Part shown: positions 16,068 to 23,911 of the stretch, in pieces
Layout of the letters: each line of letters starts with the position of its first letter
How positions within the stretch are numbered: the stretch's first letter is position 1
Source: an uncultured Campylobacter sp.
GTDB lineage: Bacteria; Campylobacterota; Campylobacteria; Campylobacterales; Campylobacteraceae
Direction of reading: 5' to 3'
NCBI GenBank assembly: GCA_934728065.1
Contig: CAKVDW010000006.1
Coordinates: 1-64,000 of the forward strand
Length of the DNA: 64,000 bases
Position numbers and translations under genes: made by a program
The notes under the pieces: generated by a model
What the model saw: the letters and a program-made list of their open reading frames with translations, nothing else
The model's database searches: none
What the model was told of the DNA's origin: nothing

Positions 16068-17444
16068 AAAAAGAGTGATAAGCACGATACCTGCAACACT
16101 TAACAAAAAGCCAAATTTCATCATATCAAGCACCTTAATGCCACCTTGATTGAAAACTATGGCATTTGGAGGCGTGGAAATGGGTATCATAAAAGAAAAA
16201 CTCGCGCAAATCGTAACGATGAGCATAGTAAGCATTCTGTATGTATCGTCTAAAAAACTTACTGTGGCGACATTAATGATAGGCAAAATTATAGCTACAA
16301 GTGCTGTGGTCGATAAAAGGCTTGTGGCTATTATCGCGCAACAACTTATCAAAAAGACAAAAACAATAAAAGGCAAATCTTTAAAAAGGGTAAAAAACTT
16401 CTCAAAAGCTCCACCAAGCTCAGCTTGAGAAAAAGCCATTGCTATGCAAAAACTTGCACCAAAAAGAAAAATCAACTCATAGGGTATGGATTTGCTATCA
16501 TCCCAAGTGAGAAAACCAAGCTTTGGCAAAAACATAAGCAAACCAAAGGTAAGTAAAATCACATTTTCATTCAACCCCAAGCCGTCATAAAAAGGGCGAA
16601 TGGGCGAGTTGATAAAGAGGATAAAAAGCAAAGCCCCAAGCACAAAAAGCAAACGCTTATGCTCACTTGTGATTTTAGTGTCTTCAAATTGAGTTAAATT
16701 CAGCTCATAGCCCTTAGTGTTTAAGGATAAAATTTTAATCATCGCCAAAAGCATCAAGCAGGTCAAAGGCAGCATCATAAAAATCCAAGTCGTAAAGCTG
16801 ATAGTGGGTATTTTAAGGCTTTCTAAAAAGCCCAAAAAGATAAGATTTGGCGGGCTTGAAATGGGGGTTGTGATGCCACTAATGCTTGCTGCAAAAGCAA
16901 TGGCAAGCAAAAAACGAGTGCGCAAAAAAGGCTCTTGGCTAAGGGACATAGCCACAGGTAAAAGCAAGAGCGCTACGGTTGAATTTGACAAAGCACTTCC
17001 TAATATAACACAAGCACAACCAAGTGCGCAAATCGCTCCTTGTGGATTTTTGGGAAATTTACTCAAAAAAGTTTTTGCGATGAGCTTGTGAAGTCCTATT
17101 TTTTCAGTAGCAGTAGCTATCATAAAGCCACCTAAAAAAAGATAAACTATGGGATTAGCATAATTTGAAGTAGCACTTTTGGTATCTAATATACCAAAAC
17201 TTGGGAACAAAATAATGGGTAAAAGCGAGACAACGCCCATAGGCAAAGCCTTATTCGTCCATAAAGTAACCAAAAGAGCGATAATGCCTAATAATATAGA
17301 AACCTTAAAAGAAGCATTCAAATAAAAAAAACTCACAAGAACGACAATAAGACCCAAAAATACAGCCGTAAAAATACCAAAAAAAGTCCTAGCTGTTGGG
17401 CTTTTTATCAGCCTTCTTGACCGCCTAAGCCTTATTCTTTCCAC
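16038..17444 (-). CDS. DASS-family (SLC13-like) anion/dicarboxylate transporter
   Basis: The 468-residue protein has about 11-12 hydrophobic segments and the duplicated signatures of the divalent anion:sodium symporter family: LGSALSNSTVALLLLPVA near residue 150, SISGITTPISSPPNLI near 188, and the C-terminal half repeats TSLLSTTALVAIILPI and SFMIPISTPPNAIVFNQGG. The SNT/STT and PPN motifs build the sodium and anion sites. Likely substrates are dicarboxylates such as succinate or malate, but sulfate-like anions cannot be excluded. It starts at GTG with AAAGG upstream. A minus-strand TATAAT lies about 73 bases upstream. Its 3' end abuts the DUF262 scar. Confidence 0.88.
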   Translation of the reverse strand: MERIRLRRSRRLIKSPTARTFFGIFTAVFLGLIVVLVSFFYLNASFKVSILLGIIALLVTLWTNKALPMGVVSLLPIILFPSFGILDTKSATSNYANPIVYLFLGGFMIATATEKIGLHKLIAKTFLSKFPKNPQGAICALGCACVILGSALSNSTVALLLLPVAMSLSQEPFLRTRFLLAIAFAASISGITTPISSPPNLIFLGFLESLKIPTISFTTWIFMMLPLTCLMLLAMIKILSLNTKGYELNLTQFEDTKITSEHKRLLFVLGALLFILFINSPIRPFYDGLGLNENVILLTFGLLMFLPKLGFLTWDDSKSIPYELIFLFGASFCIAMAFSQAELGGAFEKFFTLFKDLPFIVFVFLISCCAIIATSLLSTTALVAIILPIINVATVSFLDDTYRMLTMLIVTICASFSFMIPISTPPNAIVFNQGGIKVLDMMKFGFLLSVAGIVLITLFSAWYWWLFV

Positions 17445-17516
17445 TTTTTAACACCTTTAAATAATTTGTTCTTTATGAAAAGGCGTTTGAAAGTGATTTG
17501 CCTATTCTTCGTTTGT

Positions 17517-17522
17517 ATTATA
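17517..17522 (-). promoter_or_regulatory. Probable -10 box of the DASS transporter gene
   Basis: TGGTTATAATAC on the minus strand gives an extended-like -10 (TATAAT), about 73 bases ahead of the GTG start. Confidence 0.5.
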
Positions 17523-17598
17523 ACCAAGTAAGCTTATATCAAACTGAAATTCAAACATTGCTTTATTGATAGATGGTTTGACAAAAAGGATTAACTGC

Positions 17599-18792
17599 TT
17601 AATTTTGGGCTAAAAAGTCTAAAGCAAGCATTGTTTCTCCTTGCATTAATACCTTTAAATTTTCGCTATCCCAACAAAAATTTGGGCTGTGGTGTAGTGT
17701 GGGATTTTGCAAATCCTTTGAAATGCCAACAAAAATATACGCCCCTTTTCTCTCCTTAGTCAAAAAGGCAAAGTCCTCAGCACCCATATCAGCACTTGCT
17801 TCTTTGATGATATTTTCCTCGCCTAAAACCTTACCAAAAGCCTTTTGCGCAAGCTCAGCCATAGCCTTGTCATTAAGCAAAGGTGGATATTCTCTCATAT
17901 AATTTAACTTATACTTGCCTCCAAACTCGCTTGCAACACAACTTGCAATCTGCTCTATGCCATTTTGCAAAATCTTTTGCACCTCATCGCTTAAAAATCT
18001 CGCTGTGCCTTTAAGTATGGCATTTTGAGGGATAATATTATAAGTTGTTCCTGCTTGAATGTAGCCTATGGTTACTACGCCAGCTTCAACAGGCTTTAAA
18101 CGCCTTGATACAAGTGTTTGAACATCAGATATAAATTTAGCCGCCATTACAATAGGGTCTATGGTGGTGTGAGGATGTGCGCCGTGTCCGCCCTTGCCTA
18201 TAAATTCAAGCTCAAAGGTATCTACACCAGCCATCATTGCTCCGCTAATGATTTGAGCCGTATTTTCAAGCATAGGTCCCCATAAATGGCAACCAAAAAC
18301 CGCATCAACACTTGGATTTTCCAAAATGCCTTGCTCTATCATAGGTTTTGCACCACCATAATTTTCCTCAGCAGGTTGAAACATAAATTTTACTATGCCG
18401 CTAAATTCATCTTTTAACTCATTTAAAATAAGAGCTGTGCCTAAAAGTGCCGCCGTATGCCCATCGTGTCCGCAAGCGTGCATTTTCCCTGCAATCTTTG
18501 AGGCATAACTCACTCCGCTTTCTTCTTGGACAGGCAAAGCGTCCATATCAGCCCTTAAAAGCACGCATTTTTGGCTCTTATCATCTTTTTTATTTCCTTG
18601 AATTTGAGCTAAAACGCCTGTTTTGGCTATATTTTTTTGATAGCTAATACCAGCTTTGTCAAGGACCTCGCAAAGTTTTTTAGCTGTGTCAAACTCCTCA
18701 AAGCTTAACTCTGGATAACGATGCAAATCTTCCCTAAATTCAGCAATTTTAGGGAAGTATTTTTCACTGAGTGTCTTAACTTTTTCAAACAT
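17599..18792 (-). CDS. M20-family amidohydrolase (N-acyl amino acid / hippurate hydrolase type)
   Basis: The 397-residue metallopeptidase-fold enzyme removes acyl groups from amino acids. Two-metal ligands and catalytic residues are visible in LRADMDALPVQEE, MHACGHDGHTA, FQPAEENYGGA and the later GKGGHGAHPHTTIDP dimerisation-domain loop. It resembles my memory of Cj0605, which also follows ppk2, more than the hippuricase HipO. Its ATG overlaps the ppk2 stop by one base (TAATG), so the two genes are translationally coupled. The substrate is not known; calling it hippurate hydrolase would be unsafe. Confidence 0.88.
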   Translation of the reverse strand: MFEKVKTLSEKYFPKIAEFREDLHRYPELSFEEFDTAKKLCEVLDKAGISYQKNIAKTGVLAQIQGNKKDDKSQKCVLLRADMDALPVQEESGVSYASKIAGKMHACGHDGHTAALLGTALILNELKDEFSGIVKFMFQPAEENYGGAKPMIEQGILENPSVDAVFGCHLWGPMLENTAQIISGAMMAGVDTFELEFIGKGGHGAHPHTTIDPIVMAAKFISDVQTLVSRRLKPVEAGVVTIGYIQAGTTYNIIPQNAILKGTARFLSDEVQKILQNGIEQIASCVASEFGGKYKLNYMREYPPLLNDKAMAELAQKAFGKVLGEENIIKEASADMGAEDFAFLTKERKGAYIFVGISKDLQNPTLHHSPNFCWDSENLKVLMQGETMLALDFLAQN

Positions 18793-19781
18793 TATTTTTT
18801 TGCTTTATCATCGGACTTTTCGGATTTGATGATGCTTTTGTTAAGACTTTCTCCCATTCTTTTGATTTCTTGTTCGCCTGTTCTTACTTTCTTTTCGCTT
18901 GGTTTTTTAATGTCCTTGTTTTTGCCCGGATAATCAACATTGTTTAAGATATACCTAAAGACATTAAGCCTTGCTTTCTTTTTATTATCGGAGCGAATAA
19001 TGGTCCAAGGGCATTTTACCGAATGCGATGCAACGAGCATTGAGTATTTTACGGCAGTGTATTTATCCCATAAGTCTTGTGATTTTGCATCAACGGGCGA
19101 GAGTTTGTATTGCTTAAGTGGGTCATCGCGGCGACTATCAAAACGCTTTTTTTGTTCTGCTTTAGAAACAGAAAAATAGAATTTAAAAAGTGTGATTCCG
19201 CTATCTACAATCATCTCTTCAAAATTAGGAACTTCGCTTAAGAACCGCTTGTGTTGTTCGGGGGTGCAAAAGCCCATTACAGGTTCAACTCCACCTCTAT
19301 TATACCACGAACGGTCAAAAATAACTATCTCCCCAGCCGCTGGTAAATGAGAAATGTAGCGTTGAAAATACCACTGAGTTTTTTCTACATCGCTTGGCTT
19401 TTCAAGGGCAACTACGCGACAACCGCGAGGATTTAAGTGTTCTGTCAAGCGTTTTATAGAGCCGCCCTTTCCAGCAGCGTCCCTACCCTCAGTTAAAATA
19501 AGCACTTTTAAGCCTTTTTCTTTGACGAAATTTTGGAATTTCAAAAGCTCGATTTGAAGTTTGATAAGCTCTTTTTCATACTTCACTGTGCTTCTTTTTA
19601 CCTTAATGGTAACATACTTGTTCTTTTTCTTATCAGAACCTGCACCTTTTTCGGCTTTATTGCCAGCAGTTTTAACTTCTTCTTGAAGCTCATTTTCGAC
19701 AACTTTTTCTTTAAGCTTCTCAACTGGTTTTTTAGAAGCCGCACCGTTTAAGCTTTTGTCGCCTCTATTTGTAGTGTTCAT
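18792..19781 (-). CDS. ppk2: Polyphosphate kinase 2
   Basis: PPK2 transfers phosphate between polyphosphate and nucleotides, in C. jejuni mainly polyphosphate to GDP. The 329-residue protein has a P-loop (TEGRDAAGKGGSIKR, near residue 100), the lid and Walker B segment IFDRSWYNRGGVEP (near 155) and the conserved QYKLSPVDAKSQDLWDKYT. The N-terminal 60 residues and the C-terminal tail are Lys/Glu-rich and look disordered. The ATG follows AAGGAG at six bases. It is divergent from dsbD and coupled to the amidohydrolase, the same trio as C. jejuni Cj0603c-Cj0605. Confidence 0.94.
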   Translation of the reverse strand: MNTTNRGDKSLNGAASKKPVEKLKEKVVENELQEEVKTAGNKAEKGAGSDKKKNKYVTIKVKRSTVKYEKELIKLQIELLKFQNFVKEKGLKVLILTEGRDAAGKGGSIKRLTEHLNPRGCRVVALEKPSDVEKTQWYFQRYISHLPAAGEIVIFDRSWYNRGGVEPVMGFCTPEQHKRFLSEVPNFEEMIVDSGITLFKFYFSVSKAEQKKRFDSRRDDPLKQYKLSPVDAKSQDLWDKYTAVKYSMLVASHSVKCPWTIIRSDNKKKARLNVFRYILNNVDYPGKNKDIKKPSEKKVRTGEQEIKRMGESLNKSIIKSEKSDDKAKK

Positions 19782-19826
19782 AACAAACTCCTTGAAATAA
19801 ATTTTTGAAAGTTTACCATAATAAAT

Positions 19827-19832
19827 TATAAT
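19827..19832 (+). promoter_or_regulatory. -10 box of dsbD
   Basis: TATAAT in the divergent ppk2-dsbD spacer, about 35 bases before the probable dsbD start. Confidence 0.5.
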
Positions 19833-19866
19833 TAAACATTAAATTAACTATTAAATGTGGAATTTT

Positions 19867-21519
19867 ATGCGAATCGTTTTAATATTTATCATTTTTTGTG
19901 TCTTTTGCTTTGGCAATGTCCTCACCCCACAACAAGCCTTTAAATTTACTCAAGGCAGTGATTTTCAAGGTGTCTTTGTTCGTATAGATTTAAGTGATGG
20001 CATTTTTCTTTATAAAAAACAGCTCAAAATCTTGTTAAATGGCACTGACATTAGTGAAAATTTAAACCTGCCTCAAACTGTCATTAAAGACGGTGAAGAG
20101 GTTTTTTACAAGAGCTTACAGCTTGATTTGCCTAAAATGTTGCTTGAAAATTTAAATATCAATAAGGCAAAATTAGAAATTCTTTATCAAGGTTGTGCGG
20201 ATTCTGGTTTTTGTTACCGACCGATGAGGGCGAATTTTGAGCTTAAAAAAATAGATAAAAGCTATGAAATTTCAACTTTAAGCGAAAAAAATGCAAATTC
20301 AAATGAGCTGAGTCGTTATTTAGAAGAAAGCCATTTATTTGTTATCTTAGCCGTGTTCTTTGTTTATGGACTTTTACTTTCACTTACTCCTTGCACACTA
20401 CCGATGATACCGATACTTTCATCGCTAATTTTGGCTCAAAACACTACAAATACTAGCAAAAAAAGGGCTTTTTTGCTTTCTTTAACCTATGTATTTTTTA
20501 TGTCTTTAGCCTATGCTATCGCTGGTGTTATCACAGCTGGCTTGGGGGCGAGCGTGCAAGGACTTTTACAAAAGCCGTTTGTGGTTGGAATTTTCGCTCT
20601 TATACTTGTATTTTTGGCTTTAGCGTGCTTTGGTGTATTTGAATTTTCTTTACCAAACCGTTTTGCTAAAATTAACTTTGCTAAAAAAGGCGTTTTTACT
20701 GTGGCGATAATGGGCTTTTTATCAGCCTTTATCGTTGGTCCTTGTGTGGCTGCTCCTTTGGTAGCTGCCCTACTTTATATAGCTAATAGCGGTGATTTTG
20801 TGTTGGGTGGGCTTTGTCTTTTTGTATTGAGCTTTGGAATGGGCATTCCTTTGCTTTTTGTTGGATTAGGGCTTGGCTACATAAAGGCTGGAGCTTGGAT
20901 GGTGCAAATAAACCAACTATTTGGCTTTATGATGCTAGCAGTAGCCTTGTGGTTGGTATCTCGTTTCATTTTAGATAGCTATATGCTAGTAATTTATGGA
21001 ATTTTTGGTGTATTTTTTGCTGTATTTATGGGACTTTTTCAAGGTGCAAATTCAAATTTAGCTTTGATTAAAAAGGCGCTTTTAATTTTGGTTTTTACTT
21101 ATAGCCTTGCTTTGTTTTTGGGCGGACTTGGAGGGGGAAAATCCTTGCTCAATCCTTTAAATTTAAGCACTCAAAGCAATCAAAAAGCTTTGAGCTTTGA
21201 GCTTAAAAATGATTTAAACTCTATCCAAAAAACCATAAAGCAAAATGATAAAGTAATGTTGGATTTTACAGCTTCTTGGTGTGAAAACTGTAAGCTTTTA
21301 GATAGCTTAACCTTTAGCGATGAACGCGTGCAAGAGCGTTTAAAAGAATTTAAGCTTATTAAAACCGACATTAGCGACAATGCTGAAGAAGAGCTTAAGA
21401 TAATGAAAGAATTTGGTGTTTTTGCTCCGCCTGTGTTGATTTTTTACGAAAAAGGTGTTGAAAATTTAAGACTTATAGGCTTTGTAAGTGCTGATGAGTT
21501 TTTACAAAAACTCCCTTAA
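19867..21519 (+). CDS. dsbD: Thiol:disulfide interchange protein DsbD
   Basis: DsbD carries electrons from cytoplasmic thioredoxin across the inner membrane to periplasmic thiol proteins. The protein has a signal peptide, an N-terminal periplasmic domain with the redox pair C(x5)C in QGCADSGFCYRP, a central domain of eight membrane segments with the cysteines in LTPCTLPMIPI and VGPCVAAPLV, and a C-terminal thioredoxin fold with SWCENCKLLD. I prefer the ATG at 19867 because GGAA precedes it and the signal peptide then begins MRIVLIF; an in-frame ATG at 19855 is the alternative. It may serve the DsbC-like protein found 16 kb downstream. Confidence 0.93.
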   Translation: MRIVLIFIIFCVFCFGNVLTPQQAFKFTQGSDFQGVFVRIDLSDGIFLYKKQLKILLNGTDISENLNLPQTVIKDGEEVFYKSLQLDLPKMLLENLNINKAKLEILYQGCADSGFCYRPMRANFELKKIDKSYEISTLSEKNANSNELSRYLEESHLFVILAVFFVYGLLLSLTPCTLPMIPILSSLILAQNTTNTSKKRAFLLSLTYVFFMSLAYAIAGVITAGLGASVQGLLQKPFVVGIFALILVFLALACFGVFEFSLPNRFAKINFAKKGVFTVAIMGFLSAFIVGPCVAAPLVAALLYIANSGDFVLGGLCLFVLSFGMGIPLLFVGLGLGYIKAGAWMVQINQLFGFMMLAVALWLVSRFILDSYMLVIYGIFGVFFAVFMGLFQGANSNLALIKKALLILVFTYSLALFLGGLGGGKSLLNPLNLSTQSNQKALSFELKNDLNSIQKTIKQNDKVMLDFTASWCENCKLLDSLTFSDERVQERLKEFKLIKTDISDNAEEELKIMKEFGVFAPPVLIFYEKGVENLRLIGFVSADEFLQKLP

Positions 21520-21574
21520 TTTATATAAACTTTAAAAATTATGGGCAAAATCAGTTCTTTTAAAGCTTTTATGA

Positions 21575-21580
21575 TATAAT
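21575..21580 (+). promoter_or_regulatory. -10 box of the SLC6-type transporter gene
   Basis: ATGATATAAT gives a TATAAT about 47 bases before the ATG. Confidence 0.5.
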
Positions 21581-21626
21581 AAAATTTTAAAGGGCAAATT
21601 CTCGCCACTTATTTCAAAGGCAAACT

Positions 21627-23114
21627 ATGCAAAGACTTACTTGGAGCAGCACGCTTACTTACATACTCACGGTAGCAGGTGCTACCATAGGCTTTGGGGC
21701 GACTTGGCGTTTCCCTTATCTTGTGGGCGAAAACGGCGGAGCGGCTTTTGTGCTGGTCTTTTGCGTGGCGATGATAGCCATAGGAATCCCCGTGATTTTG
21801 GTTGAAAATGTCATCGGACGGCGGGCGCAAAAAAATAGTGTCGATGCTTTCGCGCCAAATTTAGCGCAGGATTTGGGTGAAAATTCAAGTCAAAATTCAG
21901 CATTAAATTTAAATGAAAAGTCATCTCAAAATTTAACGGCAAATTCAAAGGCAAATTTGGCATTAAATTCAGCGCAAATTTCAAGTCAAAATTCAAGCGA
22001 AAGCAAGGCGTGGCGTGGGGTTGGCTATTTGGGGCTTTTGGGTAGCTTTGGCATAATGGCTTATTATATGGTGCTTGGCGGCTGGGTTTTGGTGTATATT
22101 TACAATCTCATCTTTGGGGATTTCAACCTTTCAAGCCCTGTCAGCAAAGAATACACCAGCGAATTTTACGCGCAAAATATCGAGCATAACCCGCTTTTCA
22201 TCGGCATTTTCACGGCACTTTTCGTGCTTTTAAATTATGTCATTTTGAAAAAAGGTATCATCAATGGCATAGAAAAGGCGGTGAAATTCCTTATGCCCTT
22301 GCTTTTTTTGTGTCTCATCATCGTCATCATTCGCAACCTAAGCTTGGACGGGGCTTTGGAGGGTGTGAAATTTTATTTAAGCCCTGATTTTAGCAAAATC
22401 ACGCCAAAACTACTCATCGATGTGCTAGGACAAGTCTTTTTCGCCCTATCTTTGGGCTTTGGCGTGATGATAACGCTTTCATCGCACCTAAAAAAGGACG
22501 AAAATCTCATCAAAACAGCCACTTACACGGGTGTTTTAAACACGCTGATAGCCATTTTAGCGGGCTTTATGATATTTCCAGCCCTATTTAGTGCGGGGCT
22601 ATCGCCCGATAAGGGTCCATCGCTCGTCTTTGAAACCTTGCCCATCGCCTTTTCGTATGTGAAATTTGGCACTTTTGTGTGCGCGCTTTTTTTCGTGTTA
22701 CTTTTAATCGCCGCACTTACAACAAGTTTGCCTATATATCAAGTCATCATCAGTGTTTTGGAGGAAAAATTTAAGCTTAGCAAAAACACAGCCATAAATT
22801 TAACTTTGGGCGTAATTTTTGTGCTTGGAAATCTGCCCTGCATACTTGCTTATGGGACTTGGCGCGACATTAAAATCGTGGGCGCGAAAAACATTTTTGA
22901 CAGCTTTGATTTCATCAGTGGCAATGTGCTTTTTGTTCTCACAGCCTTTTTGTGCTGCGTTTATGTGGGCTGGGTGATGAAAGATGAGGCGATAAACGAG
23001 CTTAGCAATGGGGGCAAAATCAAAAGCAAATGGATAAAAATTTGGTTTTATTATGTGAAATTCATCGTTCCGCTCATCATTGCTGGAATTTTTTATTTTG
23101 GGATTGTGGGTTAA
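21627..23114 (+). CDS. Sodium-dependent SLC6/NSS-family amino acid transporter with low-complexity insert
   Basis: The 495-residue protein belongs to the neurotransmitter:sodium symporter family (LeuT-like). The sodium- and substrate-binding start WSSTLTYILTVAGATIGFG and TWRFPYLVGENGGAAF are intact, and about eleven helices follow, the bacterial number. Residues 78-126 form an Asn/Ser/Leu-rich insert of about 49 residues in the cytoplasmic loop after helix 2, encoded by degenerate repeats; I do not recall such an insert in relatives. The predicted job is amino acid uptake with sodium. The gene stands alone between dsbD and rdgB. Confidence 0.9.
   Translation: MQRLTWSSTLTYILTVAGATIGFGATWRFPYLVGENGGAAFVLVFCVAMIAIGIPVILVENVIGRRAQKNSVDAFAPNLAQDLGENSSQNSALNLNEKSSQNLTANSKANLALNSAQISSQNSSESKAWRGVGYLGLLGSFGIMAYYMVLGGWVLVYIYNLIFGDFNLSSPVSKEYTSEFYAQNIEHNPLFIGIFTALFVLLNYVILKKGIINGIEKAVKFLMPLLFLCLIIVIIRNLSLDGALEGVKFYLSPDFSKITPKLLIDVLGQVFFALSLGFGVMITLSSHLKKDENLIKTATYTGVLNTLIAILAGFMIFPALFSAGLSPDKGPSLVFETLPIAFSYVKFGTFVCALFFVLLLIAALTTSLPIYQVIISVLEEKFKLSKNTAINLTLGVIFVLGNLPCILAYGTWRDIKIVGAKNIFDSFDFISGNVLFVLTAFLCCVYVGWVMKDEAINELSNGGKIKSKWIKIWFYYVKFIVPLIIAGIFYFGIVG
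21858..22004 (+). repeat. Degenerate in-frame repeats encoding an Asn/Ser-rich insert
   Basis: Within the transporter gene, TTCAAGTCAAAATTCA occurs twice (21884-21899 and 21980-21995) and GCATTAAATT twice (21900-21909 and 21960-21969), with many partial copies of the pattern AAATTCA/AAATTTA between them. The repeats keep the reading frame and encode alternating SSQNS, ALNLN and AQISS-like segments. Confidence 0.75.
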
Positions 23115-23171
23115 TTTGATTTGATTGATTTTAGCGCAAAGACTCACATTTGTTTTATCTTAAAATTTCGC

Positions 23172-23177
23172 TATAAT
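23172..23177 (+). promoter_or_regulatory. -10 box of rdgB
   Basis: CTATAATATC, TATAAT 34 bases before the GTG start of rdgB. Confidence 0.55.
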
Positions 23178-23210
23178 ATCAAGTATTTTTGTCAAATTTA
23201 AGGGGAAATT

Positions 23211-23819
23211 GTGAAAATCATATTAGCTTCAAATAACGCTCACAAGGTTAATGAACTTAAAAATTTGCTAAAAGGATATGAAATTTATGCTTTTAATGAG
23301 CTTTTAACACCTTTTGAAATAGATGAAAACGGCTCTAGCTACAAAGAAAATGCCCTGCTTAAAAGCAAAGCCGTGTTTAAGGCTTTAAGCGCGCAACAAA
23401 AGTGTGAATTTATCGCTCTTGCTGATGATAGCGGCATAAGCGTAGAGGCTTTAAACGGCAGACCTAACATTCATTCGGCTCGTTTTTCTAATCAAAAAAC
23501 CGATGAGGCAAACCGAGCTAAACTCATCAAGGAGTTAAAGGCTTTAAATTTAGACCAAAGCAACGCCTTTTATACTGCTTGTATCGCTATAAGCTCGCTT
23601 TGGGGTGATTATACAACGCAAGGTTTTATGCACGGACGAGTTACTGTGCAAGAACGCGGCACAAATGGCTTTGGCTATGATAGGCTTTTTATCCCAAATG
23701 GCTTTTCAAAGACACTTGGCGAGCTTGATGAGAGTATAAAAGCCCAAATTTCTCATCGTTACAAGGCTTTAAATTTGGCAAAGATTATACTAAGACTTTT
23801 AAAAAAGGAAGAAAGATGA
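23211..23819 (+). CDS. rdgB: Non-canonical purine NTP pyrophosphatase (RdgB/HAM1)
   Basis: The enzyme hydrolyses dITP, ITP and XTP to the monophosphates, keeping deaminated purines out of DNA. The 202-residue product has the family start ILASNNAHKVNEL, the metal-binding ADDSGISVEALNGRPNIHSARF region (about residues 69-91) and GFGYDRLFIP near 151. It begins with GTG after AAGGGGAAATT. Its stop overlaps the start of a 31-codon membrane ORF (ATGA), and it faces the MMPL gene, the same order as C. jejuni Cj1374c-Cj1373. Confidence 0.95.
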   Translation: MKIILASNNAHKVNELKNLLKGYEIYAFNELLTPFEIDENGSSYKENALLKSKAVFKALSAQQKCEFIALADDSGISVEALNGRPNIHSARFSNQKTDEANRAKLIKELKALNLDQSNAFYTACIAISSLWGDYTTQGFMHGRVTVQERGTNGFGYDRLFIPNGFSKTLGELDESIKAQISHRYKALNLAKIILRLLKKEER

Positions 23820-23911
23820 AAGGTTTTTTAAAATATATGGCGGTCGTTATCATTGTCTTTTTAGTTTATATGGCTGTGATGAACTTTTCTGACCCTAGTT
23901 TTGGCAAGTAA
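23816..23911 (+). CDS. Putative 31-residue single-span membrane protein
   Basis: A 31-codon frame begins with an ATG that overlaps the rdgB stop by four bases and has AAGGAAG upstream, a good ribosome site. The product has one hydrophobic segment (about residues 7-24, AVVIIVFLVYMAV) after two lysines and ends in a short polar tail, as expected of a small inner-membrane protein. The last 51 bases overlap the 3' end of the MMPL gene on the other strand, so one of the two 3' ends may be fortuitous. No homologue is recalled; the coupling and hydrophobic profile are the only support. Confidence 0.5.
   Translation: MKGFLKYMAVVIIVFLVYMAVMNFSDPSFGK

Noticed and set aside
17599..18792. Hippuricase HipO
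   Set aside because: The M20 motifs fit, but context (ppk2-dsbD) and sequence are closer to the Cj0605-type amidohydrolase as I recall them.
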